DNA from: Angiostrongylus vasorum
Taxonomy: Eukaryota; Nematoda; Chromadorea; Rhabditida; Metastrongylidae
Assembly (NCBI GenBank): GCA_018806985.1
Contig: JADANN010000251.1
Span: 1,759,501 to 1,823,500, forward strand
DNA: 64,000 nt
Reading direction: 5' to 3'
The notes beneath the pieces were generated by a model. The model was not told the DNA's origin. It did no database searches and worked only from the letters and a program-made list of their open reading frames with translations. A program made the translations under genes and the position numbers. This document shows positions 11,805 to 22,723 of the stretch, piece after piece. The stretch's first letter is position 1. The number at the start of each line of letters is the position of its first letter.

Positions 11805-12189
11805 CCAACCGCTCCCTACTTAATCGTGGCTGGGAGGTGTTCCTGGGTATGGAGCTGCGATGCGGAGCAGAGGATTCATCACCCCAGCAGGACCTTCCAA
11901 GCTGAGGAGTCTGGCGTTTCCATCAGGAAGCCCCGGTAAGAGTAAACCAATACCAGGATCCACCACCGTCTTGGTATCAAATTAGTCGTGTGGTAGCGAA
12001 TCTCCCTCTGATCCACAAGGAATGCGACTGCCTGTGGTTGTGACGACCTGGGACAAACTTTGGCTGAGGCTGAGCTCGGCCCTCAAGGGAACCACAGTGG
12101 CTAGACCAGCAAAATTCCGAAAAATTGGAAATTATGCTGGGGCACGCATAACCTGTGAAGACGAGCCATCCAAGTAAGCATGCAAGTAA
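11805..12189 (+). repeat. Repeat family A, full-length copy
   Basis: Contains ggctgggaggtgttcctggg, gagtaaaccaataccaggat, gcgactgcctgtggttgtga and ends gacgagccatccaagtaag. It has small deletions relative to the 8976 copy. Confidence 0.8.
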
Positions 12190-12561
12190 AATGACGCAGG
12201 TCCTTTTTATCAGCTGTGATTAGACGTTGTCATAAAAGTGTTTTTGTTTAACAGCCTGATTCATCTGCTACGGATCTTCAGAACGGAAAGGAACTAAAGC
12301 TTCTGCTTAGTTGAGAACTCACATGGTGCATCCCTTGATTGCTGAATAGAGAAGTAAAGGCGAACCTATGATGACCATCTATTTATCCGAAGTGAGTTCA
12401 GCGGATGAGAACTCATTATTTCTGCCACGACCGAACAACGTTACGTTTGATGCATGTGAGCAATATAGGACAAAGCATTTGGTTTTCGTTAGGAATGCAC
12501 GCCATCCATTCGGTTCCATCAAACATCTTAAGGCATGACTTATTGAATATTTACCCATAAA

Positions 12562-12588
12562 ATGATTTGCTGTGACCTACCGATGGAG
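12562..12588 (+). CDS. Possible first coding exon of the 13.6-22.2 kb gene
   Basis: ATG followed by eight codons (MICCDLPME) ends exactly at a consensus donor GAG/GTAAGT. It is phase 0, which fits exon a. It is very short, and no promoter evidence was seen. The competing start candidate is the exon at 9549-9623. Confidence 0.25.
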
Positions 12589-12663
12589 GTAAGTCAGTAT
12601 GTTTATCCTCTTAGGCAAATTTTTTTTACCATTATAACGACTGTGGAGGTATGGAGGGGTTAT

Positions 12664-12732
12664 TTTGCTCGGGAGAAAAGATCGAACCAACGACCAGTTG
12701 TCAGGTGCAAGACACCTCTAACCACTACGCTA
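12664..12732 (-). repeat. tRNA-derived relic
   Basis: On the minus strand: GCGTAGTGGTTAGAGG (A-box-like), then TTGGTTCGATCTTTTC (B-box-like). There is no acceptor-stem pairing, so it is not a functional tRNA gene. It is probably the head of an old SINE. Confidence 0.45.
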
Positions 12733-13560
12733 CGCCTATTGATTTACATGTATATGTTTGCGCAGTCATATGGATTAATCATAAGAGTAAATGCATACTT
12801 TGCTGTTGTCTACTCAAGTCAGTGAATATAAGATTGCATGTGTCAGGTGAAATGTGCGATTCAGTAGACGTCCTTTCATCAAGTGTCTTTCATTGCTCTT
12901 CTCTATTAGACAGTGTTGTTCATTGTTTTCAAGTCTAGTGCTAATATTGCGGTTTCGCTTAACAAGTGTTTTAGGTAAATTAGAGGTTCTGAGGAATTCT
13001 GTCTACGTTAGAACGACATATTCGCATCAGTTCCGTGTTCGAATCAATGAACACAAAAAAAAACTAAACTTCATACTTAAACTGTCTGGGAGCGAGCGAA
13101 ACGGCTGTGGAATGAGCGAACGTCTTTTAATGTCAGTTAGGTGATCAAGGGTCACTGGTAAAGAGAAGAAATTGGGCACCATGACTGGAATTTTTGCTCT
13201 GATTCGTTTCTCATTATTTTTTTTTAAAGAAATTTAATACCCATCTATGAAGAATCTTCTCATCGTCTGCTTATTTGTTATTCTTTTCTGCGACCGCAAA
13301 AGAAATCCTCTTAGCTCCTTAGCATCATCCGCGTTTATGCAATCACTTTTTTTAGTGGAATAAGGATTAAAGAAGCGCCTTAGGTTCTTCTTGTAACCCT
13401 TCATGTTTCTGCAACTACGGCTGCTGCTAACGGACTTTTCTGTTTCAACGACTTTCCGTCTTTTTTTCGTACTGCTTGCGTTTTATGTCCTTCATCGTGT
13501 TCTTGTATTTTCATCGTTTTTTTCTCCAAAAAGTAACAACAACTTGTGACTGATTTGCAG

Positions 13561-13705
13561 AGTTTTCCCGTAAAAATCGAGCAGATACTGGCGCCAATTA
13601 GTCGCCATACATTCGGGCCGATCGAGTCTTGGTGGTGCGCCAAAGGGTGCGAATCAGACAAGAGCACAACGCTGGAGGTACCGGCGACGTTCACTATGCG
13701 AATAG
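13561..13705 (+). CDS. Exon a of the 13.6-22.2 kb gene
   Basis: Acceptor GATTTGCAG ends at 13560 and the donor is ATAG/GTGGAG at 13706. It encodes SFPVKIEQILAPISRHTFG, then WWCAKGC, and ends FTMRI plus the first base of a Gly codon. A better-looking donor at 13678 (GAG/GTACCG) was not chosen. It leaves phase 0, and the next exon read in phase 0 stops at its third codon. Confidence 0.65.
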
Positions 13706-16700
13706 GTGGAGCGTTTTTTTTATATCATTAGTGATACTAAGATATGAGTGAAACTCATAATCTAAGCTGGGCTTCGAACCCGCGATCGCCTCTATCCGGG
13801 GACTCACGTGTTATCTATTACACCAACCGAAGCGCTGGCTTTGCCTTTCTCTCAACCATGTGAACTCTACTGGTGCTACAGCAATCACCCGTTAACGGGA
13901 CTTTCTTTTGTTGTTTTCTAGCGTTAAAGTCAACGGTACTCAAAACGGAAATGAATGAGAGGAAATGTCATTTTGTGTTTACATTTGACAAAGCACATCT
14001 TTGGCAATAGGAAACGGTAGTTGTTTAATATAGATCAGCAGAATTCGAGAATTGAAATTTTATCACTGGCCAGAATAAAAATGCGAATAGAAATGACTCT
14101 GCGTTAAATGTCAGCGTCGGAAGCAGCTTTGAAATGACACTTGCCTATTTGATGGAGTTTGTCATCCTTTGCAAATAGTGCAAAAACTAGTCACTCTTTC
14201 TCTATGGTTTTGTTATCTGTAATTCAATATGTAGGAGGTACCGTAGAAAGCGAGTAGTACAGTATTTTTTACAATGATATCATTTGGTTCTATCTCTCGT
14301 TGTCTTTCTTTGTACATTAAATAGAAGACTTTTCCTCGATAATCAGTGATATGGAAACAATAAAACCACAATAATGGTGAGATATTTAGATATTTGCAGA
14401 ATTCCGGACCGCAGGTGTCTACTGTGGTGAATGAACGCGCAATTACCCTTTCCGGGTGCTAACGCATTCACCACCACACCATGCGGGTCCTTCGTTTCGC
14501 CTATCCCTCAACTAATTCTATCGATCACCGCCATCGGCAATCACCCGTCAGTGGGATTGATCAAGGGAGCCCAAATCGGCAACGAACACGATTAAGCTGG
14601 GAGGCAGGCGAAACGAAGGACCCGCATGGTGTGGTGATGAACGCGTTGGCGCCGCGGAAAGGGTAATAGCGCGTCCGTTCCCCACCGCAGACACTTGCGG
14701 TCGGAGTTTTGCAAATATCTCAGCATCATTGTGGGTTGTATCACACGTAATACCCTGCCATGAAAATTTGTAATAAGCAGTAAATAAAAAAGTTGGCACA
14801 GTTAATAAAGTTTTGTTTTTTGTTTAGGTGATTTGAAACGAGCTGTCGAAGATGTGATACTACGGCCGGATCAGAATACTCTCAACGAGCTCGACAAGCG
14901 TGACACCATCGCCGCTCTCGACTTGTGTCAGGTATTTGCTGATTTTTCGTTCATTTTGAAAGCAGCGGTGAACTTCGTAAATTAGTTAGAATGACCAGCT
15001 CCCAATCAATTTTTTCACTAGCAAACAAGTGACCTTTTCTTCTTGCGATTTCTCTGGTGAGCTGATATTAGGTCACTCCTTTTCAGTAGGACGTTTCAGC
15101 GAATTCGTCGTTTTCAGAGTCGTTTCCGCCTTCTAATCAATTGAAACTTCTAGTCCGCTGATCACTTAGGATGGTGGATGGCTCGTAGAGTTCATAGAAA
15201 CCAATAAGGAGGACGAAAACGTCTAATATTCATTTTAAATGTCACGCATATCTCACATTGAATTTGTACTGGATGTTCTACATAATTACACGAACCGACT
15301 GGGAATGGCAACCAAATAACGGCAACTTGATATGTGGCTGTTTCGAAACGAATTTATTGTCTATTCGGTTGAGCCTAACGAACAGGGAAGGGGTTCGATT
15401 TGTTTCATTCAGGAAACGAGCCTATGACCTGACGCACGGAGGCGAGCCCTTACTACACTGAGATATCTAGTCCAGTTTTTTTATTTAATACACTTGCAGC
15501 TACCCAATAAAAGAGTGATCAGTAAAGGAGTGAATGGATCGAATGAGATAAGCGGTTAAAGTGTAAAGAACAGCTGATAAAGAAAAAATCTTATCGCATT
15601 GGTTTTTTATCAACACAAAACGTCGAATTAATGCGTATTCTTGTGATTAGTTCGTGGTGAAAGAAATGTACTAGAATTCCAGTTTGCCCTTTAATGGTCG
15701 GTCTCATTTCGATAAGAATAAAACTGCTTAGTTTTTTCCCTTTGCGAAGAATAGTTATTAACGACCACGATTGTCAGTTTCCCTATGTTAGATCTATTTT
15801 TTGCACCAGATGCTAAAGAACTATCGAATACAGCTTATTTTTACAAAGTCGGTTTGGTTTCTGTTGTTTTATAGATTGCTGAGAGTAGAATACGGTTTAT
15901 AGCTGGTACTGGCCGTACGTAGATTATTGCAGCCGGAGCCATCGCCACCACTGCCAACTTGCGCTCCATCGGCGGCTTCGATGAACGCTTGTTCGTGCTC
16001 GAGCGAGACTGTGCCAGTGGACATGCCCAGACCACCACCGCCGCTCTGCACGAGTACTAGTCTCGACACCATTGTGAGCTCGAATCTCAAGTCGTAAATC
16101 TTATAAATAATGGCATGGCTGTAATATGTTCAGAATCGCGCTGTTCATTTCTGATATATTGTTATCAAGCTTTCAAACCCAGTTTTCCGGTTAATCGTGT
16201 TAGTGGTATCTCTGAGTGTCAAATTACGGTGGAAAGGTGACCTAGTACCATCTTTCTATACTATATCCAATCACTGGCCCTATACGTTGACTGGATTTCT
16301 GTAAAAACTGTAAAACAACTATGCAATTACTATCATTACCTAAGAGGGAAAATAGAATTAGTGATGGTAACATCTGCACATCTTTTACCTTTAAATCTAC
16401 TAGAGTTTGACCGGTGATCAGCAGGAGCTTGTCGCAAGAATCCAAAGTTGGGTTGAGACCGCCTCAGTGTTTCCTGGCTGGTAATAAGCTGTAATTAGCA
16501 CAGAGGTTTTTAGGTTTATTGTTAAAGAGGTAGATAAGAAGAAAATTATTGGAGGCATTTCAAAAAGAATTTTGGATAAATGACTCAGGATCTTCGCGAA
16601 CTTTGATTCTTCTGTCAACTGTCAACGTTGCTGACCGAAGATTTCCACCAATTCGCGCTGTGGTGTGAAGTTTATTCCGGAAAAGTTTTAATCAGGTGTC

Positions 16701-19700
16701 TTTCATTGCGCAGCCGTTGTTCCAAATTTGGAAATCGCCGCTTGAGAAGAAACTCTCCGACTCCTTTCTCTAGCGTCACCTTTACCGTCGCGCGGTAAAA
16801 CCAAAGAAAAATACGGTTCCAGGCTGGTCTACAGCATTGTGGCCGACCTCCTTCACGAACTAATGCTAACGCTAGCACTTCCCGTGAAAGCATATCCTTC
16901 AAGATCAAGGGTCTCTGAACAGTGGAAAATGTCTCGCGCCGTTATTGTTCCTACGAGGGGTGGTCGAGAGGATCATTGAAATTACTGTCTGATTTGTTTG
17001 TTGCATGTACTCTTAATGGAAAAAATAATCCAATCGCGCGTACCAAGAACTTTATATGAAGCTTAAGCAGTTGAGCAATCTATGGAACATATCCACCCTA
17101 TAGTTATGGTCACAGAATTCTGTCGGGTGTATAGCCTATGTATGTATCGTCAATGCTTGTTATAGCTTCTGTTGACTACTAGTAGCTTACGGTAGTAACC
17201 GAAACCAATGCAATTCTTTTGGGGCTTGCGACCAATCTGTGTATCTGTCATACACAAGAGAGCTGGCTGAATGCTAGCGCAACTTGGTTACTTGAACACT
17301 CCATTTTCATGAGTTGTGCGGACCCCAGCACATTTGCTGTTCGTTTCTTTCTCTCACAGTCGTCCATGATGGTGGTTTTATTCGAGCATGGTGGTACGTG
17401 CGAGTCTCATACCGTGACATGTAAAACAAACGCAGCTGCGAGTACAGCGGCTTAACTTTGGTTACGAACAACGAACCGTCATAGGGGACACCTGCGTTCT
17501 CATGAAGTCGACTCTACAGCAACTGCTGTAGGAAAATACTGCTCTTGAGTCGATTTCTCACCACCTTCTAGAAAAATCAGTAGGACAGAATGACATAATA
17601 AAGTCGCTCGATTGGATCGAAAAAGGCACATGCGTTAGTGGAAAATTCCTACCAAATCATCTTTTTTCAGACGACAATGTTTTGTTTTTCAGAAGTACAA
17701 TTGAACCAGAGGCGAAGCTTAAGTAACTCACTGGAGCGGGGAAGAAGATATGAATGCACAAAATCGGAGGGGAACGCAGTTTAGTGAGAGCCTTTAGTGT
17801 GATGCTTAACAAGTGTAAATTGCTGCTTTAGTAATCACAGATGTCACATCTTACGGGTTCCTAAGGCGTTCCATGAGATTTTCACGAATTTATGGGAGGA
17901 TCTGTATAGAAGACAAGACACTATATTGGAGAAATTTAGTGCTATGAGAAGACACCGTTTAATTGGTGTAGGCAACCGCGCTGACTTTTAAAGTTTAACA
18001 CCCCCTCCAGTGCTCTTATATGTAAATAAATGTTCGTTCACTCCTAAGCCATGTCATGAGTTTTTAACAACATTACATAGCGCGTAAACGATAGCGCGTA
18101 AACGACCTTTTCTGTGGTGTAGTTGGTATTGTCAAGCCGGATAGACTAGAGGATCCCTGTTCTGGAGACTGCGCCCGTGCAAAGTGCTAGCACGTATTTC
18201 TAGCCTATGCAACAACAGACTGCAGTTAGTTGAGCTGGAAAAAATTTGCGGTCACAGAATACTGGTTGACGTCACCATGCATGAAACGGGCTCTCACCAC
18301 GGCAACGATTCAAAAGGAAGAAGAAAAACTATGTGTATGCTTGGTTCTCTGGAATTCTTATAGTCGAGTCGTACTTCGCTTGAACATGTGCGCATAAATA
18401 TTATTGGCTCACTGAGTCACCGAATGCGACATTTTGATGAAAACCATGTTCGACGATACCTGTCCTAATTTCCAAACGAGTATAGATTTTTTTAATGCCG
18501 TTATTTTTTAATTAGGTATGTTTGACGAAGCAAATATGCAATAAAGTAGGTGAATGACAAGCATTTTCTGTAAATAACAAAACATTGTTCTTAGTGAGAT
18601 GATTAGTCACAGACGGTGAAACGATCTCGACCTCACCGCGTTCTGTTCTTTTTCTTCTTTTCTTCATCTTCTGTTCTTTTAAATCCTCTTTTAAACCTGG
18701 GGTTCTTCATGAACAGTAATTTTTTTCTGAAGTTTCCAGACATTTCAGAGTCTTTCAGGTAAATCGTCCCCAACCACTGCTCTATCGACATTCAAGTGGT
18801 ATGTCACGACGACAAAGTCGTGTATTCATGACACTACAGTCGAAGAGGAAGCGCAGTAACTCATTGACTAACTACCAGAAGACGTAAGCTACCATTTTTT
18901 AATTACTTTCCATGCTCTTATTGTCTTTCTCTAGTTGCTTCTTAGGAAGTAGATATGAAGGCTTCTCTTTTTTTTATAATTTAACGTTTGAAAATAGTAG
19001 GAAGGTCTTATCAAAATTAAGTTTTTAGTTCCGGCACATCTGTTTCACTACCGCCATCAGCTCGACAAACTCCAATGCGATTCGGAGATGATGATGCCCA
19101 GAGGTTTCGCAACACTTCAGCTTTTTTTTGCAGATTATCGGCTTTTGACCTTATCATGAAAACTTATGGTTGTCAAACTAGCGTGCTGATAGAGATAGTC
19201 CTACAGTGCGTAAGAGCTAGGTCGACAGAGCGCCAGACCAACCAAGCCATGTCTCACATGACTTCTCTGAGATGAGATCACTCCGCTCCACAAAGGCTGG
19301 CGCCTGCATGTTGAGAAAACTCCGGAGTGTTTTAGCACGTGTATGCCAGAACACCAAGAAGAATTTACTCAGCCAGAATTCAAGACCTTTTTTGAAGAAA
19401 GCAAAGTTTTCAAGTAGCAGTCGAGCTCACACGCAAATCTGGGCTATTCTGAATGCTAGGTGCGAAGAAACCAAGCAAACGAAGAAAGTGCTGGGATCCG
19501 CACGTTGTTTGGTGTTGGGTTATCTAAAAGTAAACAAAAATTAATAGGAAATATTAGGTGGATTACTAAGGGGGCAACGATTTTTCACTTTTTCGCAAGC
19601 GCGCTAGATCTGTAGTTCTGGGTCAGTTCGCTTTAAAACGAACGAACAACACTGCGCACAATTACAGTCTCTATCTATGCAATCACAACTACACATGAAT

Positions 19701-22202
19701 ATCGACATGAATATGAATGCATACATGTGGTGCGCAGTGGTTAAAGATGTTCTTCAATGCGCTCGGAGTCGTTGGTTCGATCAAATGCTGCTAGCCTACC
19801 ACGCTTTCATCCTTTCGGGTTGATAAATTAGCACCAGAGTTGTCTAGAGGTTAAAAGCACTGATCTGGTAACCACAAGGCTGCTGGGATACGAGGAAAAC
19901 TCTGAGCCTCAGATGGTCTTCGAACCTGCGATTACCCTGGCCATGGACTCACATTCTATCCACCATATCAACCGTAGCCCTTGCTCTGCCTTCTTCTCAG
20001 CCTTGTTTTTATTCTGTCGATACTATCAGCAATCACCCACCAACTGGTAGGCTGCCCTCAGCAAGGGTAGTCGCGGGTTCGAAGCCCAACTAAGGTCCCG
20101 GGTTTTGTTCATGTTTTCGCGTCCTCTTATGGTCGTATTTTACATTGTACTATGGTATGAAAAAAAAAAACAGCGAGTGAAAGTTAGGACATATTGATTT
20201 GATACATCCTTAGGCCCTCTGAAGTCACTTTATAGACCAAATATGCATTTAATGATAGATACGATCTTCGGAGTTGCCGAATCCCTGAGGGATTAATCAA
20301 CCCATGTGCTATGTCCTGTATCCCTTATAAATAGTTCAAGGGTAAAGTCATCCAATATTAACGATAGTGAGTTCCCATCCGCTGGACTTACCTTGGGTTA
20401 GTTGACAACCAAGATCCTCATCCTACCTTCCAGGAACGTGTCACGTGAGCTTGAGATTAAGCAAAGGCTCGAGTTCCATGTCAAAAGCAGTATTAATGGA
20501 AGTTTAACATTCACATAGTTGCTTTTCGTCCGTATTTAACTATCTATACATCACAAGGAGACGCGCCACGTGAGCTCATGCGTAACCTCTGTAGTTTTGA
20601 TTTATGTTAGCGAAGGCCATCACTTATTTATTGCGTTTTACAATTCGTTTCTCATTTAGTGTAACTTTTGCTTCATTCCTACAAGATTTCTGTAGTTCTG
20701 CTTCATTACTCATTTCTTCTTTTTAGAAGTTCACTTGGTTCATCCGATTCACATTCATCCGTATCTCGAAGTGAGGATTACTCTCAAGATTATGTGGCAG
20801 AAGAAGATGAGACCATTATCTGTAAGCTTATTGATGGGAATTTTCATCCTTTTTTATTGAGATTTTAGATGTTTTATAACAGCAAAAAGTGATAAAGCAG
20901 CTCTATGATGCACTTCATTTTAAATTCGCAGTTGTTTTTCTCCGAGAAATAGGATTAAAAATAAAAAATGAAGCATAACATGATTGACCGGGGATAGTTT
21001 AATGGTTCTCTGTAACGAGTAATCTTCTTGGATGTCAAGATGTGATATATAACAGCGAGTCCACCTCCGTTTCACCCATGCTGATGGGAAGTTCTACATT
21101 CTCATCCGGAAGTACCGCTAAGAGTACCAATTAACAGAATTGCAGTGATCTTAAGAGGCGCTATTCTTGAGTAGATAAGGATTATTCTGATCATTCACGT
21201 TGTTCGTAGTGACGACTTCGGACAGATTTGGTATGGTTTTTTCACATCAGGGAAAACTTTCTCGCACTGTCATCAACATAGCAGCCAAATAGAAATTTCA
21301 TTGGGATTCGCACCTTTCTTGATTAAGGTGGATCATTCAAGTATTGTTTACGAATATCAGATAAATTTATTACTTACTTGATACTTGAATGGCCAGATTT
21401 ATTACTTACTTGATACTTGAATGGCCTGTCCTCACTGGTTATGTGGACATCACCACTTCTGGGAGATTTGTTGGTTAAGCCATTGTGGTTCCTTGGAGTC
21501 CCGATGTCAGCCTGGCTAAAGTCTCCCCCAGGTCGTCACCACCACCACAAGCAGTGGCCGCCCTTGTGAACCAGAGCGAGATTTGCCACCATGCGACTTT
21601 GATACCAGGACGGTGGTGGATCCTCGCACTGGTTTGTTCTTAGTTGGGCTTCCTTATGGAAACGCCGGACTCCTTCTCAGCTTGGAGACCCTGGCAGTGG
21701 GATGAATCCCTCCGGTGTACATGGGAGCCCGACGCTCAGGAACACCTCCCAGCCACGATTAGGCGGTAAACCGTTGGGAGGAATTAATAACGAAAGCTAA
21801 TAATTCAGCAGTGTTTTGATTACGTGAAGATATCTGGAGTTTAATGAGCGATGAATGAACGTTTTTCAAGGCTTTGGTTTAGTTTCACACTCATTTCAAT
21901 GATTTATAAATTTGTTATGACGTTACGGGTTAGATGTATAGTAGACCTGAGCTTAAAAAACTTTTTTATTGAAGTGAATTAGTTTGAACTTGATAGCTAT
22001 TCCATAAATGTTTAGATATGAAGAAAAAAAGCATATACAATTTAAAAAGGTGGTTGTTTGAAATAACTGCTAGTTTTTAGGTCAATACAGTATCCAGGAA
22101 ACGACAACTCCACAGTCCGGTTCAACATCGGCGCCATTAAACTTCAATCCTTATTTGTCCTACCGAGAAACCAGAGAAGACGAGGAAATGGAGTGTGACT
22201 GA
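13561..22202 (+). CDS. Six-exon 3' part of an unrecognised gene (Pro/Ser-rich, acidic C-terminus)
   Basis: Exons 13561-13705, 14828-14931, 15903-16073, 18759-18883, 20727-20821 and 22081-22202 join in one frame. Splice phases across the five introns are 1, 0, 0, 2, 1, and each is satisfied by its neighbour. The encoded ~255 residues begin SFPVKIEQILAPISRHTFG and include WWCAKGC. A likely helical stretch follows (GGDLKRAVEDVIL, then IAALDLCQLVLAVRRLLQ). After it come a proline-rich linker (PEPSPPLP, PRPPPPL), a basic patch (SKRKRSNS), a Ser/Asp/Glu-rich segment (SSDSHSSVSRSEDYSQDY, EEDETII), and the end TREDEEMECD followed by TGA. There is no signal peptide or membrane segment in this part. 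The composition suggests an intracellular scaffold or signalling protein with a disordered, phosphorylatable tail; this is inference. The start is not fixed: candidates are a 27-nt exon at 12562-12588 and a signal-peptide-like exon at 9549-9623. Both end in phase 0, as required. Confidence 0.7.
13766..13907 (-). repeat. Repeat family D copy
   Basis: Minus-strand tRNA-like head: TCGGTTGGTGTAATAGATAA, then GATCGCGGGTTCGAAGCCC (intact B-box). The E-type hairpin cacccgttaacggga is at its other end. It lies in the intron between exons a and b of the 13.6-22.2 kb gene. Confidence 0.65.
14372..14800. repeat. Family E inverted pair (foldback)
   Basis: The left arm (about 14388-14500, minus) and right arm (about 14605-14735, plus) are copies of the same ~125-bp sequence in opposite orientation (tccttcgtttcgcctatccc versus ggcaggcgaaacgaaggacc). 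They are separated by ~100 bp containing the gtcagtgggattgatcaagg head. The transcript would fold into a long hairpin inside an intron. Confidence 0.75.
14828..14931 (+). CDS. Exon b of the 13.6-22.2 kb gene
   Basis: Acceptor TTTAG ends at 14827 and the donor is CAG/GTATTT at 14932. The single open frame reads GDLKRAVEDVILRPDQN, then LNELDKRDTIAALDLCQ. This is a charged, amphipathic, probably helical stretch with codon use clearly unlike the surrounding AT-rich sequence. It starts in phase 1 and ends in phase 0. It sits just downstream of an inverted pair of family E repeats (14372-14800) in the intron. Confidence 0.75.
15903..16073 (+). CDS. Exon c, proline-rich, of the 13.6-22.2 kb gene
   Basis: Acceptor TTTATAG ends at 15902 and the donor ATT/GTGAGC starts at 16074. 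It encodes LVLAVRRLLQPEPSPPLP, which continues the helix of the previous exon into a proline-rich region. A Cys/Ser segment (NACSCSSETV) and PRPPPPLCTS follow. It is 171 nt, phase 0 at both ends. If the donor were skipped the frame would end at TAA 16098-16100, giving a possible short isoform ending SSNLKS. Confidence 0.7.
16101..18758. other. Intron between exons c and d
   Basis: About 2.7 kb. It holds a diverged family C/A-type tail at 17285-17440 (minus) and a tRNA-like sequence near 18112-18180. A 13-bp tandem duplication (tagcgcgtaaacg) lies at about 18078-18106. A minus-strand 78-codon open frame at 16672-16908 of unknown origin is also present. Nothing else recognised. Confidence 0.5.
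18759..18883 (+). CDS. Exon d, basic/serine-rich, of the 13.6-22.2 kb gene
   Basis: Acceptor CTTTCAG ends at 18758 and the donor GAC/GTAAGC starts at 18884. It encodes VNRPQPLLYRHSSGMSRRQ, then TLQSKRKRSNSLTNYQK plus two bases. RRQSR and KRKRSNS look like basophilic-kinase or nuclear-localisation-type sites (inference). It starts in phase 0 and ends in phase 2, matching exon e. Confidence 0.65.
19340..19510 (+). repeat. SINE family C, diverged 3' part
   Basis: Shares acacgcaaa, the gaa-rich stretch and the agtgctgggatccgcac tail with the family C copy at 45418-45765. It lies in the intron between exons d and e. Confidence 0.5.
19725..20332 (+). repeat. SINE B copy split by a family D insertion
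   Basis: The B head and body occupy 19725-19868 (gtgcgcagtggttaaagatg, then gttgataaattagcaccaga). The B tail resumes at about 20203 (gatacatccttaggccctct, then tgagggattaatcaacccat). Between them lie inverted family D sequences, with gtcttcgaacctgcgattac at 19918 and gtcgcgggttcgaagcccaac at about 20069 facing each other. D therefore inserted after B. Confidence 0.6.
20727..20821 (+). CDS. Exon e, Ser/acidic, of the 13.6-22.2 kb gene
   Basis: The polypyrimidine tract and TTTTTAG acceptor end at 20726, and the donor ATCT/GTAAGC starts at 20822. The first base completes the split codon from exon d. It encodes SSLGSSDSHSSVSRSEDYSQ, then DYVAEEDETII. It ends one base into a Cys codon that is completed by exon f. 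The low-complexity, acidic content suggests a disordered region. Confidence 0.65.
21020..21345 (+). repeat. Repeat family A, diverged copy
   Basis: Aligns by eye with family A through cttggatgtcaagatgtgat, gaagtaccgctaagagtacc, gtagtgacgacttcggacag and a truncated tail. It is much more decayed than the neighbouring copy at 21355-21783, so it is older. Confidence 0.5.
21355..21783 (-). repeat. Repeat family A, full-length inverted copy with tail duplication
   Basis: Family A in reverse, ending cggtaaaccgttgggagg. Its 3' tail carries a 30-bp direct duplication (21365-21394 and 21397-21426), possibly slippage or nested insertion at the target site. Confidence 0.8.
22081..22202 (+). CDS. Terminal exon f of the 13.6-22.2 kb gene
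   Basis: Acceptor GTTTTTAG ends at 22080. The two starting bases complete the Cys codon of exon e. The frame reads QYSIQETTTPQSGSTSAPLN, then FNPYLSYRETREDEEMECD, and ends TGA at 22200-22202. The nearest clear AATAAA downstream is 22718-22723, about 515 bp away, with a fragment of SINE B (22540-22592) in between. An alternative last exon after the CTTTCAG acceptor near 22658 cannot be excluded. Confidence 0.65.
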
Positions 22203-22539
22203 TGGATGCGATCGGTCTCAGATTTAACCAGCACAAGCTGTTAGAATCAACTCCATTATTTCTAAAATAGCTGCTGATAAAGATCATTTAATGTTTAGGA
22301 TGAAGTCTGCACAAAATCGTTTTGAGTGTGTGAAAATAGGAGGGAATTTGTTTAAATACGTTGGAGATTTGTACTTGAAGCAAGTAGCTTTGTCAACAAC
22401 CCACAGTTCCGATTTAAAATCGAGAAATGTGGTTGGAAATTTAGTTCATTTCTTAAACTTTCTTAAATCTCACAAAGCTAATAGGTATTCAGTTAATAGC
22501 GAAAATTACCTTTGTTAACTGCGATCAAATAGAGTAAAT

Positions 22540-22592
22540 AGCTCATGTAGCATCCCTTAGGAATTAATGAACACCGAAAGCTCTATGCTTGA
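22540..22592 (+). repeat. SINE family B tail fragment
   Basis: Only the 3' end (gtagcatcccttaggaatta, then atgaacaccgaaagctc) remains, within the likely 3' UTR or downstream flank of the 13.6-22.2 kb gene. Confidence 0.5.
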
Positions 22593-22717
22593 TCTTCTAT
22601 TACATTTTAAAGTTTGGATTTCGTAAGGTTCCTATCTATTTTTTCCCTGGCTTTCAGGTAATTCACGACGATCTTACTGTACGCGATTCACGATACCGAT
22701 GATACGGGCAACAAACA

Positions 22718-22723
22718 AATAAA
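22718..22723 (+). terminator. Candidate poly(A) signal
   Basis: AATAAA about 515 bp downstream of the stop codon at 22202, on the coding strand. It is the first canonical hexamer noticed after the gene end. No cleavage-site evidence. Confidence 0.3.

Noticed and set aside
12664..12732. Functional tRNA gene
   Set aside because: A- and B-box-like sequences are present but the acceptor and T stems do not pair. The same holds for the heads of families B, C and D.
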